Positions 44,243 to 59,200 of a DNA stretch of 64,000 bases are shown here, piece after piece (the first letter of the stretch is position 1; each line of letters opens with the position of its first letter). The stretch comes from Perognathus longimembris pacificus (Eukaryota; Chordata; Mammalia; Rodentia; Heteromyidae). The stretch covers positions 33,645,786 through 33,709,785 of the forward strand of contig NC_063176.1 in the NCBI RefSeq assembly GCF_023159225.1. Direction: 5' to 3'. The translations under genes and the position numbers were made by a program. The notes under the pieces are model-generated. The model was given only the letters and a program-made list of their open reading frames with translations, did not search any database and had not been told where the DNA came from.

Positions 44243-46151
44243 CTTGTGTTTCTTCTGCCCATTTGGATTGGAAATGCCAATCTGCAAGCACCTGTGAGCA
44301 CCGTTTAAGACCCAAAGCAGCCTTTACCAAGCACTGTTGTGTAAATCTTAGAAGTTCACAATTATATAGATACTTTGTATACCTGTATATAAAATTATAT
44401 TTGGTGTTCCTAAAGAATACAATTTCAATATAACAACCAATCCTGAGCCCTGTATTCAGTAGTTACTTATTTACTGTTACAACTCTATGAGCAATTTTTG
44501 TTCTTATATTAAGTTCGTTTTGGACTGGCTTTCTCTATGAATCACTTTGATTCACTGGGATTGAACAGAGATACCCTCTATCTAATAACCAGGGGTCAAT
44601 GGAGTCTGGAAGTCCTGGAAGTAAATCATGAGGGTAAGTTAGGGGTAGTGAAGAGAATAGAGTAAAATGTATGCGGGGGGGGGGGGGGGAGGGATTATTT
44701 TGGTTTAGTTTCAGTGAAGTGGAAATGTGGAGAAGAGTAGAATTAGTAGAAAGGACAAGGTGTTAGTCATAGGAACATAATTTTAAAGAAAGAGAACGTG
44801 AAGAGAAAAACAAAGAAAAAATACTGGAAAACAAAAACACAAAAAAATTACCAAAAAAACAGAAAAATAACAAAAAAACATAAAAATGGAAAACAACAAA
44901 CAAATGACATCTCAAAAATGAAAAATAGAAAACAAAAAAGCTTAAAAAGTATTAAAAATAATGTAGTCTTCTTTGTTTGGGTAGGCTCTCTCCAGTCTCT
45001 GGTTACCTTCAGAGGGTCTGCAGTCTATTTTCCTGCTGCTTGGCTGGTTTGACTTGCTTTCAGTTTGCAGTGGGTGGATCTGCTTTGACCCTCCTCCCTG
45101 TTAGTGAAATCCTGGGGCTCAGTGGTTCACACACCTTGCAGGTAGGACTTGGGTGTCCTCTGTAGATGGGTGATGCTGAATAGTCTCGGGAACCATGGCT
45201 CCTCCCATCTGCTATGGGGCCACTGCCTTTAATGCCTGGCTCTGAATAGGCTGAGGATTCAGCAGAGTGGGGCAGCTCTGGCCTGGTTTACCTGGCTGAG
45301 AGTCGCTTGCTTAGGGGAGGTTCCTCCCTCCTGGGCGGGGCGACCTCCTGGGCAGAGCTGGCTGTGGAATTCAGCTTGATTTGCTTGTTGGAATACAGCT
45401 TTTTCTGTGATGGGACTGTTTATCTGTCTCGGGAACTGTTTATTCTCCTGTCTGGCTGTTCTGTGCCACTGGTAGGTGGGGTTTTAATTTAGAAATTCTG
45501 GCAGGCAGGGAGGGACACCTCTGGTTGAGTTAACCTGAGTTTGTGAGCCACAGAATGGGACATGCCTCCCACCTGGGAAGGGGTCGTTCTCCTGGGTGGA
45601 GCTGGCTCTCACTGGTTGGCCCCTCTTGCCCTTTTCAAAGATCGCCCCTTTGTCCTCGCTTTCCCCAGGCCTGCTTTAGTTCCAGTTTGGTAGGATCCTA
45701 TGCCTGTATCAAAGATGGTGCTTTGCTCTGGCAGTGGGGGAAGGGCTAGGTTCCAGAAGCTGCTCTGGGGTCGAGTGAGAATGTCTTTCGTGGGGTACTC
45801 GTGCTCTCTCTGTGATTTTGGCCTGTTTGTGCTCAGCCCGCAATCTGTGTCTGTCCACCGCCGTCTGGAGGATTTCTTCCTGGTTGCCACTGTGTGCTTT
45901 AGGTGCATGGGATGTCAGGCGCTGTGCCGGCGCTGGCACTGGCATGGTGGCAGGATGCCCCCTGGAGCCCAAATCATTGTTTCAGGCCAGCAAAGTCATT
46001 TTTCCTTCCTGGCCAGAATCCCTAAACTGTTATAACTTATTTGGGCTGTCTTTCTAGGAGTAAAAGTTTCCTTGGCTTGGTAAAACTGTGGTGTCAGAGG
46101 GAGCTTAGCTAGAGCTCTGCTGCTCCTCTGCCTTCTTCCCGGAAATCCTCC
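44243..46151 (-). promoter_or_regulatory. L1 5'UTR / internal promoter, copy B
   Basis: Reverse complement of the copy A 5'UTR, ending exactly at the 46152 target duplication. A 17-base G run lies at 44674-44690, an expansion of the C-run in copy A. The opposite (plus) strand carries open frames (45700-46035) related to the antisense frame of copy A. Confidence 0.8.
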
Positions 46152-46166
46152 TACAGAACTATTTTC

Positions 46167-47065
46167 AACATGAAGGTCGCTATATACAACAATGGGAGCA
46201 TCCTGTCGACTGGATCAAGACTGAAAAAAGAATGAGATACTTGAAAGCAGAGAGAAAGTATGAACACATTCTGCTCAGTTGATTATTCAAAATGACTTTT
46301 TACTATTCCTGGTTCCACTAATGCTCTCTTCCTAATCAAAATATGGGAGCCACTTGAAATTGTTACAGTGAAGGGCAGGTAGTTAAATTTCAAATGCTGG
46401 TTGTAATAGTGCTAATAATACTTTAGTTTTTTTTTTTTTTAAGCATCAAGATTTAAAGAACTAGTATATTGTATTTTCCCTCTAGGAAGCAATGTAATAG
46501 ATTGTTCTTTAATTACGTATTTCTCAGGCTGCAACTCACCAAAATGGTTACAAAAAAATTTGTCTACTCAAATATTTCAATCCAAATTCAATATAATCCC
46601 CAAGCTTCACTGGTAAACTTATCCATGAAATGTGAGTGTTATAGAAAACCAAAATAAGTTCAAAAGAAAATGAGGGTTAACACTAAGAATCATATGTTAT
46701 TTTTCTTGGAAAAATTATTGACAGATAAAGACCTCAAAAGAAACATCTGTCATGGCAGATTAAATATATTTTTCATCTGGAACAGTTGCTCCTCTGAATA
46801 ATTTGATTATAAAGCCTTTAGAAACCTATACTCAAATTAGTTTAACTAAGCATGGATGTATACTTTAGATAGTGTGGAAAAATTACATTCATTTCATTGC
46901 CTGGAACATTGCTGTCTGAAGATGCAAACATTGAGTTTCCTATAACATAAAGCATACCAGTTTTAAATGATCAGTCATAATTTCATGGTGATCAATTATC
47001 ATGATTGCTTTTCATAATGATCATTGTAATCCCTAGAGAACCATTTTTGAGCTGATTTTGAAAAT
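46167..47065. other. Unique non-coding DNA
   Basis: AT-rich; nothing recognised. Confidence 0.5.
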
Positions 47066-47076
47066 TTGATAATCTC

Positions 47077-47294
47077 TTTTTTTTTTTATTTTTTGGCCAG
47101 TACTAGGCTGTGAACTCAGGGCCTGAGCACTGTCCCTGGCTTCATTTTTGCTCAATGCTAGCACTCTGCCACTTGAGCCACAGCGCCACTTCTGGCCATT
47201 TTCTGTAAATGTGGTGCTGAGGAATCGAACCCAGGGCCTCATGTATACGAGGCAAGCACTCTTGCCACTAGGCCATATTCCCAGCCCCCAAAAC
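47077..47294 (-). mobile_element. ID-headed dimeric SINE, antisense
   Basis: TTTTTGGCCAGTACTAGGC to CCATATTCCCAGCCCCC, flanked by TTGATAATCTC at 47066-47076 and 47295-47305. Confidence 0.95.
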
Positions 47295-47430
47295 TTGATA
47301 ATCTCACAGGTTACTTTCTGAGTTTTACAGTAGCTAGTAAGCCTGCATTGAATATTCTGGATTATATAATTACTTAAGTTTTATAAAGTACAACTGACAG
47401 CTACACCCAAAGAAATAGATAACCACATAC

Positions 47431-48639
<1,209 letters not shown>

Positions 48640-48640
<1 letters not shown>

Positions 48641-49300
48641 AGGCAGGTAATGCTACATCTCAAAAACCTCACACCTACTCAATAACTAAATCTAAAAATA
48701 AGGAAGTGGCTGAAATAGAAGAGAAGAAATTCAAAAGGCTACTTTTTAAAATGATCAATGATCCTAAGTAGGAGCCAAGTTAACAGATAACTACAACTCA
48801 GGAAATCAACTCCAACACTGGACAAGAAACTCAGAAACGTGGATAGGAAATTCAGAAAGGAAATGGAAATTGTGAAAAAAATAAACAGAAAATAAATAAT
48901 CAACAGAAAATAAATGTTAGAAAGGAAAAGTTTAATAAATCCAATAAAATCCATGGTGCATGATATTATCAGCACATGAAATCAAGTGGAAGAACATTAG
49001 AGATGGATGATAGCACAAGGAACTTGTTGTACTCAGATAACAATAAGGGGGAAAAGTGAGTAATTATCACAACAGATAAGAACTTTGGGACATGATCAAA
49101 AGACCACACATAAAACTTCATAGAATGAAAGAAAGAAAAGAAGTCCATATTAATGGCATAGGAGAAATATTCTGTGAAATGACAGCAAGCAATTTCCAAG
49201 CCATGGTAATGATTTTCGCATTCAGGTACAAGTGCAGTCTAAATTCCAAACAGACATGAGCCTTGAAGTACAATTCCATGTTACATCGTAATTAAAATGG
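48640..49300 (+). mobile_element. Ancient L1/HAL1-like ORF1 relic
   Basis: Degenerate matches to old mammalian L1 ORF1: CCATGGTGCATGATATTATCAGC, AATCAAGTGGAAGAACATTAG, GACATGATCAAAAGACCACAC, GAAGTCCATATTAATGGCAT, CAAACAGACATGAGCC. The order is collinear. It is identified from general knowledge and is non-coding now. Confidence 0.6.
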
Positions 49301-50494
49301 CAACTTTATGTTTCTCCCAGAGAGCTTTATCTCATTCAAAATTGGATGAGGACTTTGTTGGACATATTATTTTTCTTTGGCAGTTGTTGTCCCTAGGGAT
49401 TCATATGCATTACTCTGTGATTTTTCTAGCATGTAGGATTTATTCTCAGGAATTTGAGGTGACTCATCTGTTTACTTTTTTTTATGTGAGATTACATTTT
49501 TTCTTCCATCTTTCCATATGTTTTTATTGTTGTTCTCTAATCTTGACATTTTCTTTTTTCTTTTAATCAAATATTTAAAGAAACAAGAGTATGTTGACTA
49601 TTTTTATGCTCCACAAAAAATTTATAAAGTAGGGAAATTGAACATGAGGGTAAAATGAATCAAGGTGGTAAAATATGATGAACATTTTTGCAGAAAGTAG
49701 AAAAATGGCAAAGAGTAATAATCAAGTTCACTGGACTACAGCTTAGGAAGTACAGAAGAAGAAATGTAAATGAAGCCCAGATAAAAGAATTAAAGAAATA
49801 AAATCGTAGTGAGCCAGTGACTTACTGCTACATTTGTCTGAACAAATATAACAAACTATATCCCATGGCTCACAAAGCTCTAAAATTTTATTCTTCATAT
49901 GTAATTTTTTGAACTTTATTTGCTTCCATACAATATACATTTTAAATTGTCTTCCAACATCTACTTTTAATATACTAGTTGAATTTGTGCATTCAAGTGT
50001 CTTTGTGCCAAGTTTCTTTCACTGTTTAATAAGTCCGCCACAATAAAAGATAATGTAAAACCTGCAACAGATGCATTGAACTAATCAGTTGTAACTACCA
50101 CGTTTAGTCTCATGAACATTTCAACATTCAAAAAAATACTGGTATTTACTGCACCAGGACATTGGCTTACAAAATTATTTTTAAGTACCAAAGGGAGAAT
50201 CTCAGAGGGTGTCCTTCGTCTCTATGCACCTGATTTAAAATATTTCCTTTCAAACAAAGCATTGCTCAAAATTAGATTCTGTCTCCTGCCTCTGTGGAAC
50301 CAGCACTCAATAGTATTGTTATAAAGCATCCCATCAGGAAATAATACTGTCAAATTTTAGCAGTTTCATACTTTCCAATAAATCTAGAATCACTATTTTT
50401 ATAAAAACACTCTGACAGTACATGTCTGAATAGCAATCAGAAAGCCAAAATGTGTTCTTTACTCTGCTTTACACCTTGACTGTAAATGGTGGAC
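49301..50494. other. Unique non-coding DNA
   Basis: AT-rich with no recognised element. A hydrophobic open frame at 49297-49566 is composed of T-rich codons and is probably chance. Confidence 0.5.
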
Positions 50495-50600
50495 ATATCA
50501 AACAGTACAAGAAATGTACCCAAGGCCTAATGTATGAAACTGTAACCTCTCTGTACATCACTTTGACAATAAATAAGAAAGAAATTTAAAAAAAAGTAAA
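50495..50600 (+). mobile_element. L1 3' terminus fragment
   Basis: ACAGTACAAGAAATGTACCCAAGG to CTTTGACAATAAATAAG and an A-rich tail: the last ~90 bp of the young L1 3'UTR. No clear target duplication. Confidence 0.85.
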
Positions 50601-50604
50601 AAAA

Positions 50605-52465
50605 AAGTGAGCTGAACTATTCATTACATAAGGAAATGTAAATTCAATAAATGATTGTAGGATTGACAAGCAATACCAGGCAGTGTTGCTATTTACAAGG
50701 CAACAATCTATCCAAATATTGTGATAACAAATTTGGGGGTGGGGGAATTTATACATTATGTATTATTTTTGTTTTCCACGGTGACTGGGAAAAAAAACAT
50801 CACATGTCATTCCAGAAACGAAATGAACAAAATTGGGAAAATTAGTAATTATCTTTAGCCAAAATACTCTTCTCATACAAGTAAGACAATGGTTTTAAAA
50901 CTATGTAAACACAATTAAACACAGGTTAGAATTTATTGTGCAATTGATAAGATAATGTGATAGGGGTAGTCATGGTTTTGCCTATAGATAACATTGCTGG
51001 GTCAGAAACCAAACTATTAAATGTCTTAAAATGTAAATATTAGATGCTGCCTTTCTCATCAGTGAGAAATCTATAACTTCACCTGTAACATGTATTAACT
51101 GTGATAAGCCAAATAGTAAATTCCAAAGTTAAAAACAATTGAATCCTGTTATGATGCTGAATATTTGTTGGGAAGTAAGCATAATAAAATCTTCATCCAG
51201 AAAAACAGAGCTTTTGTCTTTTTTACTGGAACATTTGCAGAAACCTAAATTTTAATTCTCCACGTGTCAAAAAGAAAAATAATACTTTTATCATAAATCA
51301 CACCCTGGGGGGATATCATTCTCTCCTAGGAGAGGGAAGAGATAAGAAATAACTTCATGTAAAAGCCTTGCAAGCTGTGAAGTAGTGATATGAATAGAAT
51401 TTCTCCAGAGATGTCTCAATGACAACCCTAAAGGTAATTAGACGTGGGTCATACATAAAATCTATGTCATCAAAGACTTAAATTTAGCTGGATGGTATTA
51501 TTGTATTATTATTAATTTCAGGAGTCTTAGGAAAACAATTTTTAAAAATCTATGGAAGAAAGTTTTCTAAACACAATCCTTAAACAATGACCTCTTTAAA
51601 AGTTCCAGATAAAAAAGCTAATAATTTTTAGTCCTTGAAATTAAGAAATATATGCAGGAAAAAAAAAAACCCAGAATAACTCACTGGAGATCAAGCAAAG
51701 CAAAGGAGGATATAATACAGTGAACAAAGAAGAATTGTAAATGAGCTTTGATATAGTTGAGAAAATAAAAATAAAGCATAGATACTAAGAATAAATCTGT
51801 AAAAATTATAAGGCAAAAGTGAAGATAAATATACTTTAAAATGAAAATCAGACAGCATAACTTACCAAAATAAAAAAAATATATAGAAAAATGGCAAGAA
51901 ATTCCAAGAAAATTACAGAGATATAGAGAAAGAAACTTAGGGAAAGTAATTTTTTAGAAACCCAATGAAAATAATAGTTTTTTCCTAAAGCAAAAGATAA
52001 CTTTAAAAAAAGTATGTCACAAAAAATTAAAATGCTGATTTTCTTATAATTAATGGATTGTAATCAATAACTTAGTTGGGTGCAAGTCCCCTACTGCATA
52101 TTCTCCTGGGAATTACCAACAAATTATATTGAATATTTGTTGAAGGCCTCTTGGGCAGGTTTAGATAGAGCCTCCCGAATCAACTCTAGATAGCTATAGA
52201 TGAGATGAGATAAAACATGACAATTCAATTTTCTCTGGAGCAACTTGGCTTAATCTTTGAGTCTTTAAATGCTTAGTCCCTTCTACTTGAAAAGAAAACA
52301 CAGATATTGCAAATAAAATCCATGACATGTTGTATTTATTTTTTTAAATAGGAAAAGATCTCCCATGGGCAAACACAAGAGGAAAAATATCGCTTTACTA
52401 TATTAAAGAAAGCTACATACACTCTTACTTATTTTTTTTATTGCAATTTGTTTTACTCCTTTTTC
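50605..52465. other. Unique AT-rich non-coding DNA
   Basis: No gene recognised. An A-rich plus-strand segment (about 51660-52110) has the base composition of old L1 but no confident match. Confidence 0.45.
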
Positions 52466-52469
52466 CCCC

Positions 52470-54008
52470 TTTATTGTTAAAATGAAGTACAGATGTGTTA
52501 CAGCTTAATATGTAAGGCAGTGAATATATTTCTTATTCAACTTGTTACCTCCTCCCTCATTTCCCGTACCGTCCTCCCCTTTTCCCTCTCTTCCGCCCCC
52601 CACCGCACCAGGCCCTGAGTTGTATAGCTGGTTTACACCAAATGGTTTTGTGTATTGTTTTTGGAATTTTTTTTTATGCTTTGTCTCTCAATTTTGGTAT
52701 TCCCTTTCCCTTCCGTAGTTCTAATACACGTATATACAGTATCCAGGGTACTAAGATAAGAAACAGTGATAGCGTGGTTAAATTCACAGGAAGGGAATAC
52801 AAGGTAGAGAAAAAAATGGTACGGTCTCACATGGCATATTGAAAATAATTACAACAGTGATATAACACTCATTTCCATAACATAGAGTTCATTTTACTTA
52901 AAATCATGTTATGTGTTCATAAGGGCATAGCTATTGGGCTATTGTGATCTTCTGCTATGATTAACCTAAACCAGTCCTAATTATTCCCCATGAGGAAAAC
53001 CATAGAGTCCATGTTTTTTGGGTCTGGCTCATTTCACTTAGTATAATTTTTACCAAGTACTTCCATTTCCTTACAAATGGGGCAATGTCATTCTTTCTGA
53101 TAGAGGCATAAAATTCCATTGTGTATATGTATCGTATTTTCCAGGTCCATTCATCTACTGAGGGGCATCTGAATTGGTTACATATCTTAGCAATGACAAA
53201 TTGTGCTGTGATGAACATTGTTGTGTTGGTGGCTTTAGTGTGTTCTTGCTTGTAATCTTTTGGGTAGATGCCCAAGAGTGAGCTGCTGGGTCATAGGGGA
53301 GCTCTATGTTTAGTGTTCTGAGGAATCTCCATACCATTTTCCAGAGTGGCTGAGCAAGTTTACATTCCAACCAACAATGTAGTAGGGTTCCCTTTTGGTA
53401 ACATCCCCACCAGCATTTGTTATTATTAGTTTTCCTGACAAAGGAAATTCTTAATGGGGTGAAGTGGAATCTCAATGATATTTTGATGTGCATTTCTTTT
53501 ATGGCCAGTGATGTAGAGAACTTCTTCATGTGTCTCTTGGCCATTCTCATTTCCTCTTCAGAGAAGGTCTTTAGCCCATTTGTTGAGGGGGCTGTTGGTT
53601 CTTTGAGGATTTGTTTTGGAGGAATTTAATATCTTGAGTTCTAAGTATATATTAGATATCAGGTCTTTGCCCATTGTATGGCTAGTGAAGACCTTATCCC
53701 AATCTGTGGGTTTTCTGTTTATCTTGCAAGCTATGTCCTTTGCCCTGCAGAAGCTCTGCAGTTTGATGCAGTCCCATTTGTGCAACCTTTCTTTGATTTG
53801 TTGCATTTCTAGTCCTTTATTAAAGAAGCTTCATCCTCTGCCAAGGAGCCCAAGTGTTTCTCTAATTCCTTCTTGTAGTGTTTTCTCGGTATCTGATTTT
53901 ACTTCGAGGTCTTGATCCATTTGGGAATTGATTTTGGTGCAGGGTGATACATAAGGATCTAGTTTTAATTTGTTACAGGTGTTGAACCACTTTTGCCAGC
54001 ACCACTTC
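52470..54008 (-). mobile_element. 5'-truncated L1 (copy D)
   Basis: L1 3'UTR (52470-52975) and ORF2 C-terminus (about 52980-54005), reversed. Ends inside the ORF2 region CCAGCACCACTTC. No clear target duplication found. Confidence 0.88.
52976..54005 (-). pseudogene. L1 ORF2 C-terminal fragment, copy D
   Basis: Contains [20 protein letters not shown], the Cys-rich end, and upstream [29 protein letters not shown]. Several frame breaks (near 53280, 53560 and 53880) show decay. Confidence 0.82.
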
Positions 54009-54009
54009 T

Positions 54010-56272
54010 TGTTTTTTCAGAAACCTCTTTGTTTAAATTATTGGTGACGCCATTGGGCAGATGTAATTTTCTTGAATAGTTATTCTGCCTAAGTTGCAGG
54101 AACAAAGACTTATTTGATAGATGAATTGAGACAATTATTAATCTGATACTTTATTTAAAAGTGCAAGTAAAACTGCCATTGAAGTTATCTTACAGATCAC
54201 TACTTAACATTACTAATTTGTGATAATAAATGACTTTAGAGAGAACTATATTTTTTAAAAGAAAATTAATCCTGCAGAAAATATTAGTCATTGAAATATT
54301 CTAAATACACATCAAACCCTGGCAAAATCACCATCAAACTTAATATTCATGTCACTCCATTACATAATAGATAGTGGATGTTTTCTGTCTACAAAATCCA
54401 GGAGACTTTTTAGTTCTTTTCTTCTAATATAAAAGAGCCATATACAGACAGATCATTAGAGTTTTCTAAGAAGGCACAGAATATTTGTCCTGAAAGAATC
54501 CAGATAACAATGGAGAAATGTGTCCCCTCTACATGCATCAAATAGCTTGGAGAGTAGTACATGCATTATTTATTTTTTTTACTGATTTCCTTTTCTTCTG
54601 ATTTGAGCAGTTCCAGGGCAATGATTGAACTTTAATCACATTTTATGAATATGTTTTTTACTAGATGGATTGTGGGGAGAGTGGTAATACAGGAGTCATG
54701 GAGCTAAAGTAGAAGCATATTTCAAACACCAAGTAGAAAATTATGAGAGTTTGAGCTATAGTGGGTACTGATTGATATGTGTGTATATACATATTAGTAT
54801 ACAGCACATATTATATATAGTATATATGGAGTGCTCTTTTTAAAGGAGGATTTAGGTGGCAAAATTGGTGATTGGTGTCAGAGTAATATAAGATGAAGGT
54901 GGTCATTATGAATGTATAGAACTGCAGAAAAATGTGTACCCCTTCCCAAGAAAAAGCACCTCTGCACTCTCATTTTTCATTTGCATGCATCTGCATGCAT
55001 GTCCATGTTTCCTGCACTGCAGATTCAACCTTGGGTCACAGATATACTAGGCCTTGTTGTAATATTCAGCCTTATCTACAAGCTGTAGGAGTTTACATAT
55101 CAGACTCCCATTGCTGTAGAATGCCTGATATGGGTTTACCCCTTCTCTCTTATTCACAATACTCTAATAGGAGCATGCATTGGAAATTGGTGACCACTTT
55201 CTTTGTCTCCAGGAAGCTCTGGTATTATGTGAACAACTGCAAAGTTATTTTCATCAAAATCTTCTTAAAACAAGAAGCTCCAGAAATATATTTATATTTT
55301 GTTTTTCATTATAGGTAATATATTACAGGACATAAATAGAAAGAAAATGACAACGTGTAATGAATTTTTAAAGGGTATTTCCTGGTGAGCTCCCAGGTTG
55401 GGGTTTATACAAGAAAAGAGATGAGAGGAGATAATGTCCATTCTATGACATTTGATTCCAAGCATTATCAAACTTAAAGTGTTTAAAGTGCTTGATTATT
55501 ATTGCAGCACATTCACAAAGGGTATTAACAATCAACTTTGAATTTAATGAAATTGAACTGGAAAATAACATGGAATTAAGGATTTTGTCTTCAGAGAGAT
55601 CATTATATGGAGATTGAGAACATTTGCAGCAGAATCTCTGGGCACAGTTGGATGCTGAGTTTCAGCTTTGATGGAAGCATGACTTCCACTTTACAAATGT
55701 GAAGCCACACTGTGAGAAGTTGCTACCTCAATGTGGGAGAAGTCCTCACTAATGACAAAACAAGCAATAAAATTCACCTAATATTTTTTTAAATGACTCT
55801 GGTGTCTTCTTGATAAACTTCTATTTATGAAAAATATTTCCTTGTGTTTTCTTGAGGATTATTGGACTATAATAGATGTACTTTTTTCAGTATGCTAAAT
55901 GGCTTTGTGTGGTCTTGAATGATATAATTTTATTTTAAAAAGTACCATGTTTGCCTATTCATTAATTAAATTTTTGCTTAAATCATATTATGTATAACAC
56001 AAATCAGTCTGACACATCACAACTGATTGAATAAAGTATGTCTGGTTCGATCAACAGGAGTCCTCATTCTAACTTCCAAGATAGTATGATGGAAAGGAGG
56101 CTGATTTCTAGATGAATTATAGTGAAGTGTGTTGGGAATATATTTAGACATTTTTAATAAGAAAATTTGTTATAATATCTAGTTTTAAAGATTTTCTTCT
56201 ACTTCATGGAAGATAAAATATAAACAAGGCAGTGCAATAAATAAGAGCATTATTCTTAAAAATCTGTTCTTT
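54010..56272. other. Unique non-coding DNA
   Basis: 2.3 kb with no recognised element. A 128-codon open frame at 54932-55318 has no domain I recognise, no repeat origin and no visible splice context I can support. Confidence 0.5.
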
Positions 56273-59200
56273 AAAAGTTTTACAAAATTCTTAGAGCTCA
56301 ATTCAAACAGCCACCACAGAAAACCCTACAATTCATGGAGACTAAACAACACATTGTTGAACCACCAGAGGGTCATTGAAGAAATTAGAACAGAAATTCA
56401 AATGTTTATGGAATAAGATGAGTACACAAAGTACCAGCTCCTTTGGGATACAGCAAAGGCAGTACTAAGAAGAAAATTTATAACTCTGAATGCCTATATC
56501 AAAAAATGGAGAAATTAACAATTCAACAATTTAAGAAAGCACCTTCAGCTCCTTGAAAGAGAACAACAAGCCAAACCCCAAGACAACGATGGAAGCAAAT
56601 AATTAAAATTAACTCAGAATTAAATGACTTAGAGTAAAAAAAATAGAAAGAATCAACAAAACAAAGAGTTGGTACTTTGAAAAAATTAACAAGACAGACA
56701 GACCCCGACCAAATCTGACCAAGAAAAGAAGGCAGCCCACCCAAATAAACAAGATCAGAGATGAAGCAGGTAACATCGCCACAGAAACAACCAAGGTTCA
56801 GAACACAATAAGGGAATATTTTGCAAACTTTTACACCAACAAATTTGAGAACCTGGAAGAAATGGGCAAATTACTAGCAAAAATTAATATGACCAAACTT
56901 AACCATGAAGATTTAAACCTTCTAAACAGACCCATAACCAGCATTGAAATAGAAACTGCAATAAGAAATCTCCCACCCAAGAAAAGCCCAGGTCCAGATG
57001 TATTCACAGCAGAATTCTACAAGGCTTTCAAAACAGAACTCATACCAATATTTCTCAAACTCTTCAATGAAATTGAAAGTGAACGTTTGCTACAAAACAC
57101 ATTGTATCATGCCAGTATAACCCTCATCCCAAAACCAAGCAGGGACTCATCACAAAAAGAGAACTATAGACCAATTTCCCTGATGAAAATTGATGCAAAA
57201 ATTCTCAACAAAATTCTGGCCAATCAACTTCAATAGGTCATCAAAAGAATCATATACTATGACCAAACTGGATTAATTCCCGGTATGCATAGCTGGTTCA
57301 GTAAACACAAGTCAATCAACGTAATCCATCACATCAACTGGAGCAAGGTCAAGAATCACATGATTATTTTGCTAGATGTGGAAAAAGCATTTGATAAAAT
57401 CCAGCACCCATTTATGATAAAAGCTTTGGAGAAACTAAGATTCCAGGGAACATTCCTGAATATAATTATGGCTGTCTATGACAAACCCTCAGTGAACATT
57501 ACTCTTACTGGGGAAGAGCTAAAGATATTTCCTGTAAAATCAGGAGCAAGAGAAGGTTGCTCCTCTCTCCTCTCCTCTTCAACACAGTACTAGAATTCCT
57601 AGCCAGAGCAAAAAGGCAAGAGGAAGATGTAAATGGGATCCAATTTGGAAAAGATGAAGTCAAACTGTCTCTTGTTGCAGATGAGATGATCCTGTACCTA
57701 AAGAACCCTGTAGACTCTACTCCCAAGGTACTTGAGCTGATCTAAAATTTTGGCAAAGTAGCAGGATATATAATATACCCTCAAAAAATTAATGTCTTTT
57801 CTATATGCCAACGACCCAAAGTACCGAGGCTGAAATCACGAAAGCAACTCCTTTTGCAATAACCTCAAAAAACATAAAATAACTAGGAATAACCTTAACC
57901 AAAGAAGTGAAAGACCTCTACGATGAGAAATTTAAAAACATGAAAAATGAAATTAAGGCAGAACTAAGGAAATTGAAAAACCTCCCATGCTCCTGGATTG
58001 GGAGGATTAATATTGTCAAAATGGCAAGATTTCCAAAGGCTGTCTACTAATTCAATGCAATACCCATTAATATCCCAACACCATTTTTTAATGAAATAGA
58101 GGAAGCAATGCAGAAATTCATATGGAACAATAAAAGACCTGGAATGGCAATAACAATCCTAATTAGAAGGAACAGTGCTGGAGGAATTACAATACCAAAC
58201 TTCAAGCTGTATTACAAAGCTATAGTAATAAAAACATCTTGGTATTGGCACAGGAACAGGCGTGAAGAGCAATGGAACAGAACTGAAGACCCAGAAAGTA
58301 ACCCACAGAACTATGCCTACTTAATCTTTGATAAAGGAGCTAAAAAAATAGAATGGAAAAAATCCTCTTTACCAAATGGTGCTGGCAAAATTGACTCAAC
58401 ACCTGCAACAAACTAAAACTAGATCCTTACATATCCCCCTGCACCAAAATCTATTCCAAATGGATCAAAGACCTCGAAGTAAAGTCAGATACCCTGAAAA
58501 CACTACAAGAAGAAATAGGAGAAACACACGGGCTCCTTGGGACAGGATGAAACTTCATTAATAAAGGCCCAGAAATGCAACAAATCAATGAAAGGTTGCA
58601 CCAATGGGACGGCATCAAACTGCAGAGCTTCTGCAGGGCAAAGGACATAGCTCGCAACATAAACAGAAAACCCACAGGTTGGGAGATCTTCACTGGCCAT
58701 ACAACAGACAAAGGCCTCATATCTAAAATATATACAGAACTAAAAAAATTACATTCCTCCAAAACAAAACCTCAAAGAACCAACAGGCCCCTCAATAAGT
58801 GGGCTAAAGACTTAAAAAGAGACTTCTCTGAAGAGGAAATGAGAATGGCCAAGAGACACATGAAGAAGTGCTCTACATCACTGGCCATAAAAGAAATGCA
58901 CATCAAAACAACAATGATATTCCACCTTACCCCCGTAAGAATGTCCATTATCAGGAAAACTATCAATAACAAATGCTGGAGGAGATGTGGCCAAAGGGAA
59001 CACTACTTCACTGTTGGTGGGAATGTAAACTTGTTCAGCCACTCTGGAAAGCAGTATGGAGATTCCTCAGAAAACTAAACATTGAACTCCCCTACGACCA
59101 AGAATCCCCACTTTTGGGCATCTACCCAAAAGATTACAAACAGAACACAGTAAAGCCATCAGCACAACAATGTTCATCACAGCACAATTTGTCATTGCTA

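Larger units (their letters stand above)
40824..46166 (-). mobile_element. L1 with full 5' end, internal deletion and 3' transduction (copy B)
   Basis: A perfect 15-bp duplication TACAGAACTATTTTC lies at 40824-40838 and 46152-46166. The right copy abuts the exact 5' end of the L1 5'UTR. The left copy abuts a T9 run (A-tail on minus), but recognisable L1 3'UTR ends only near 41606. The 0.76 kb between (40839-41605) is therefore inside the insertion: unique DNA (40848-41150), a TTCC microsatellite and a SINE. ORF1 joins directly to the ORF2 C-terminus at 43398-43404. Confidence 0.85.

Noticed and set aside
49297..49566. Hydrophobic 89-codon open frame resembling membrane segments
   Set aside because: T-rich codons give Phe/Leu/Ser runs by composition alone.
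54932..55318. 128-codon open frame in unique DNA
   Set aside because: No recognised domain, no clear promoter or splice signals, and Cys/His spacing does not fit a zinc finger. Kept only as a note in the unique-DNA entry.
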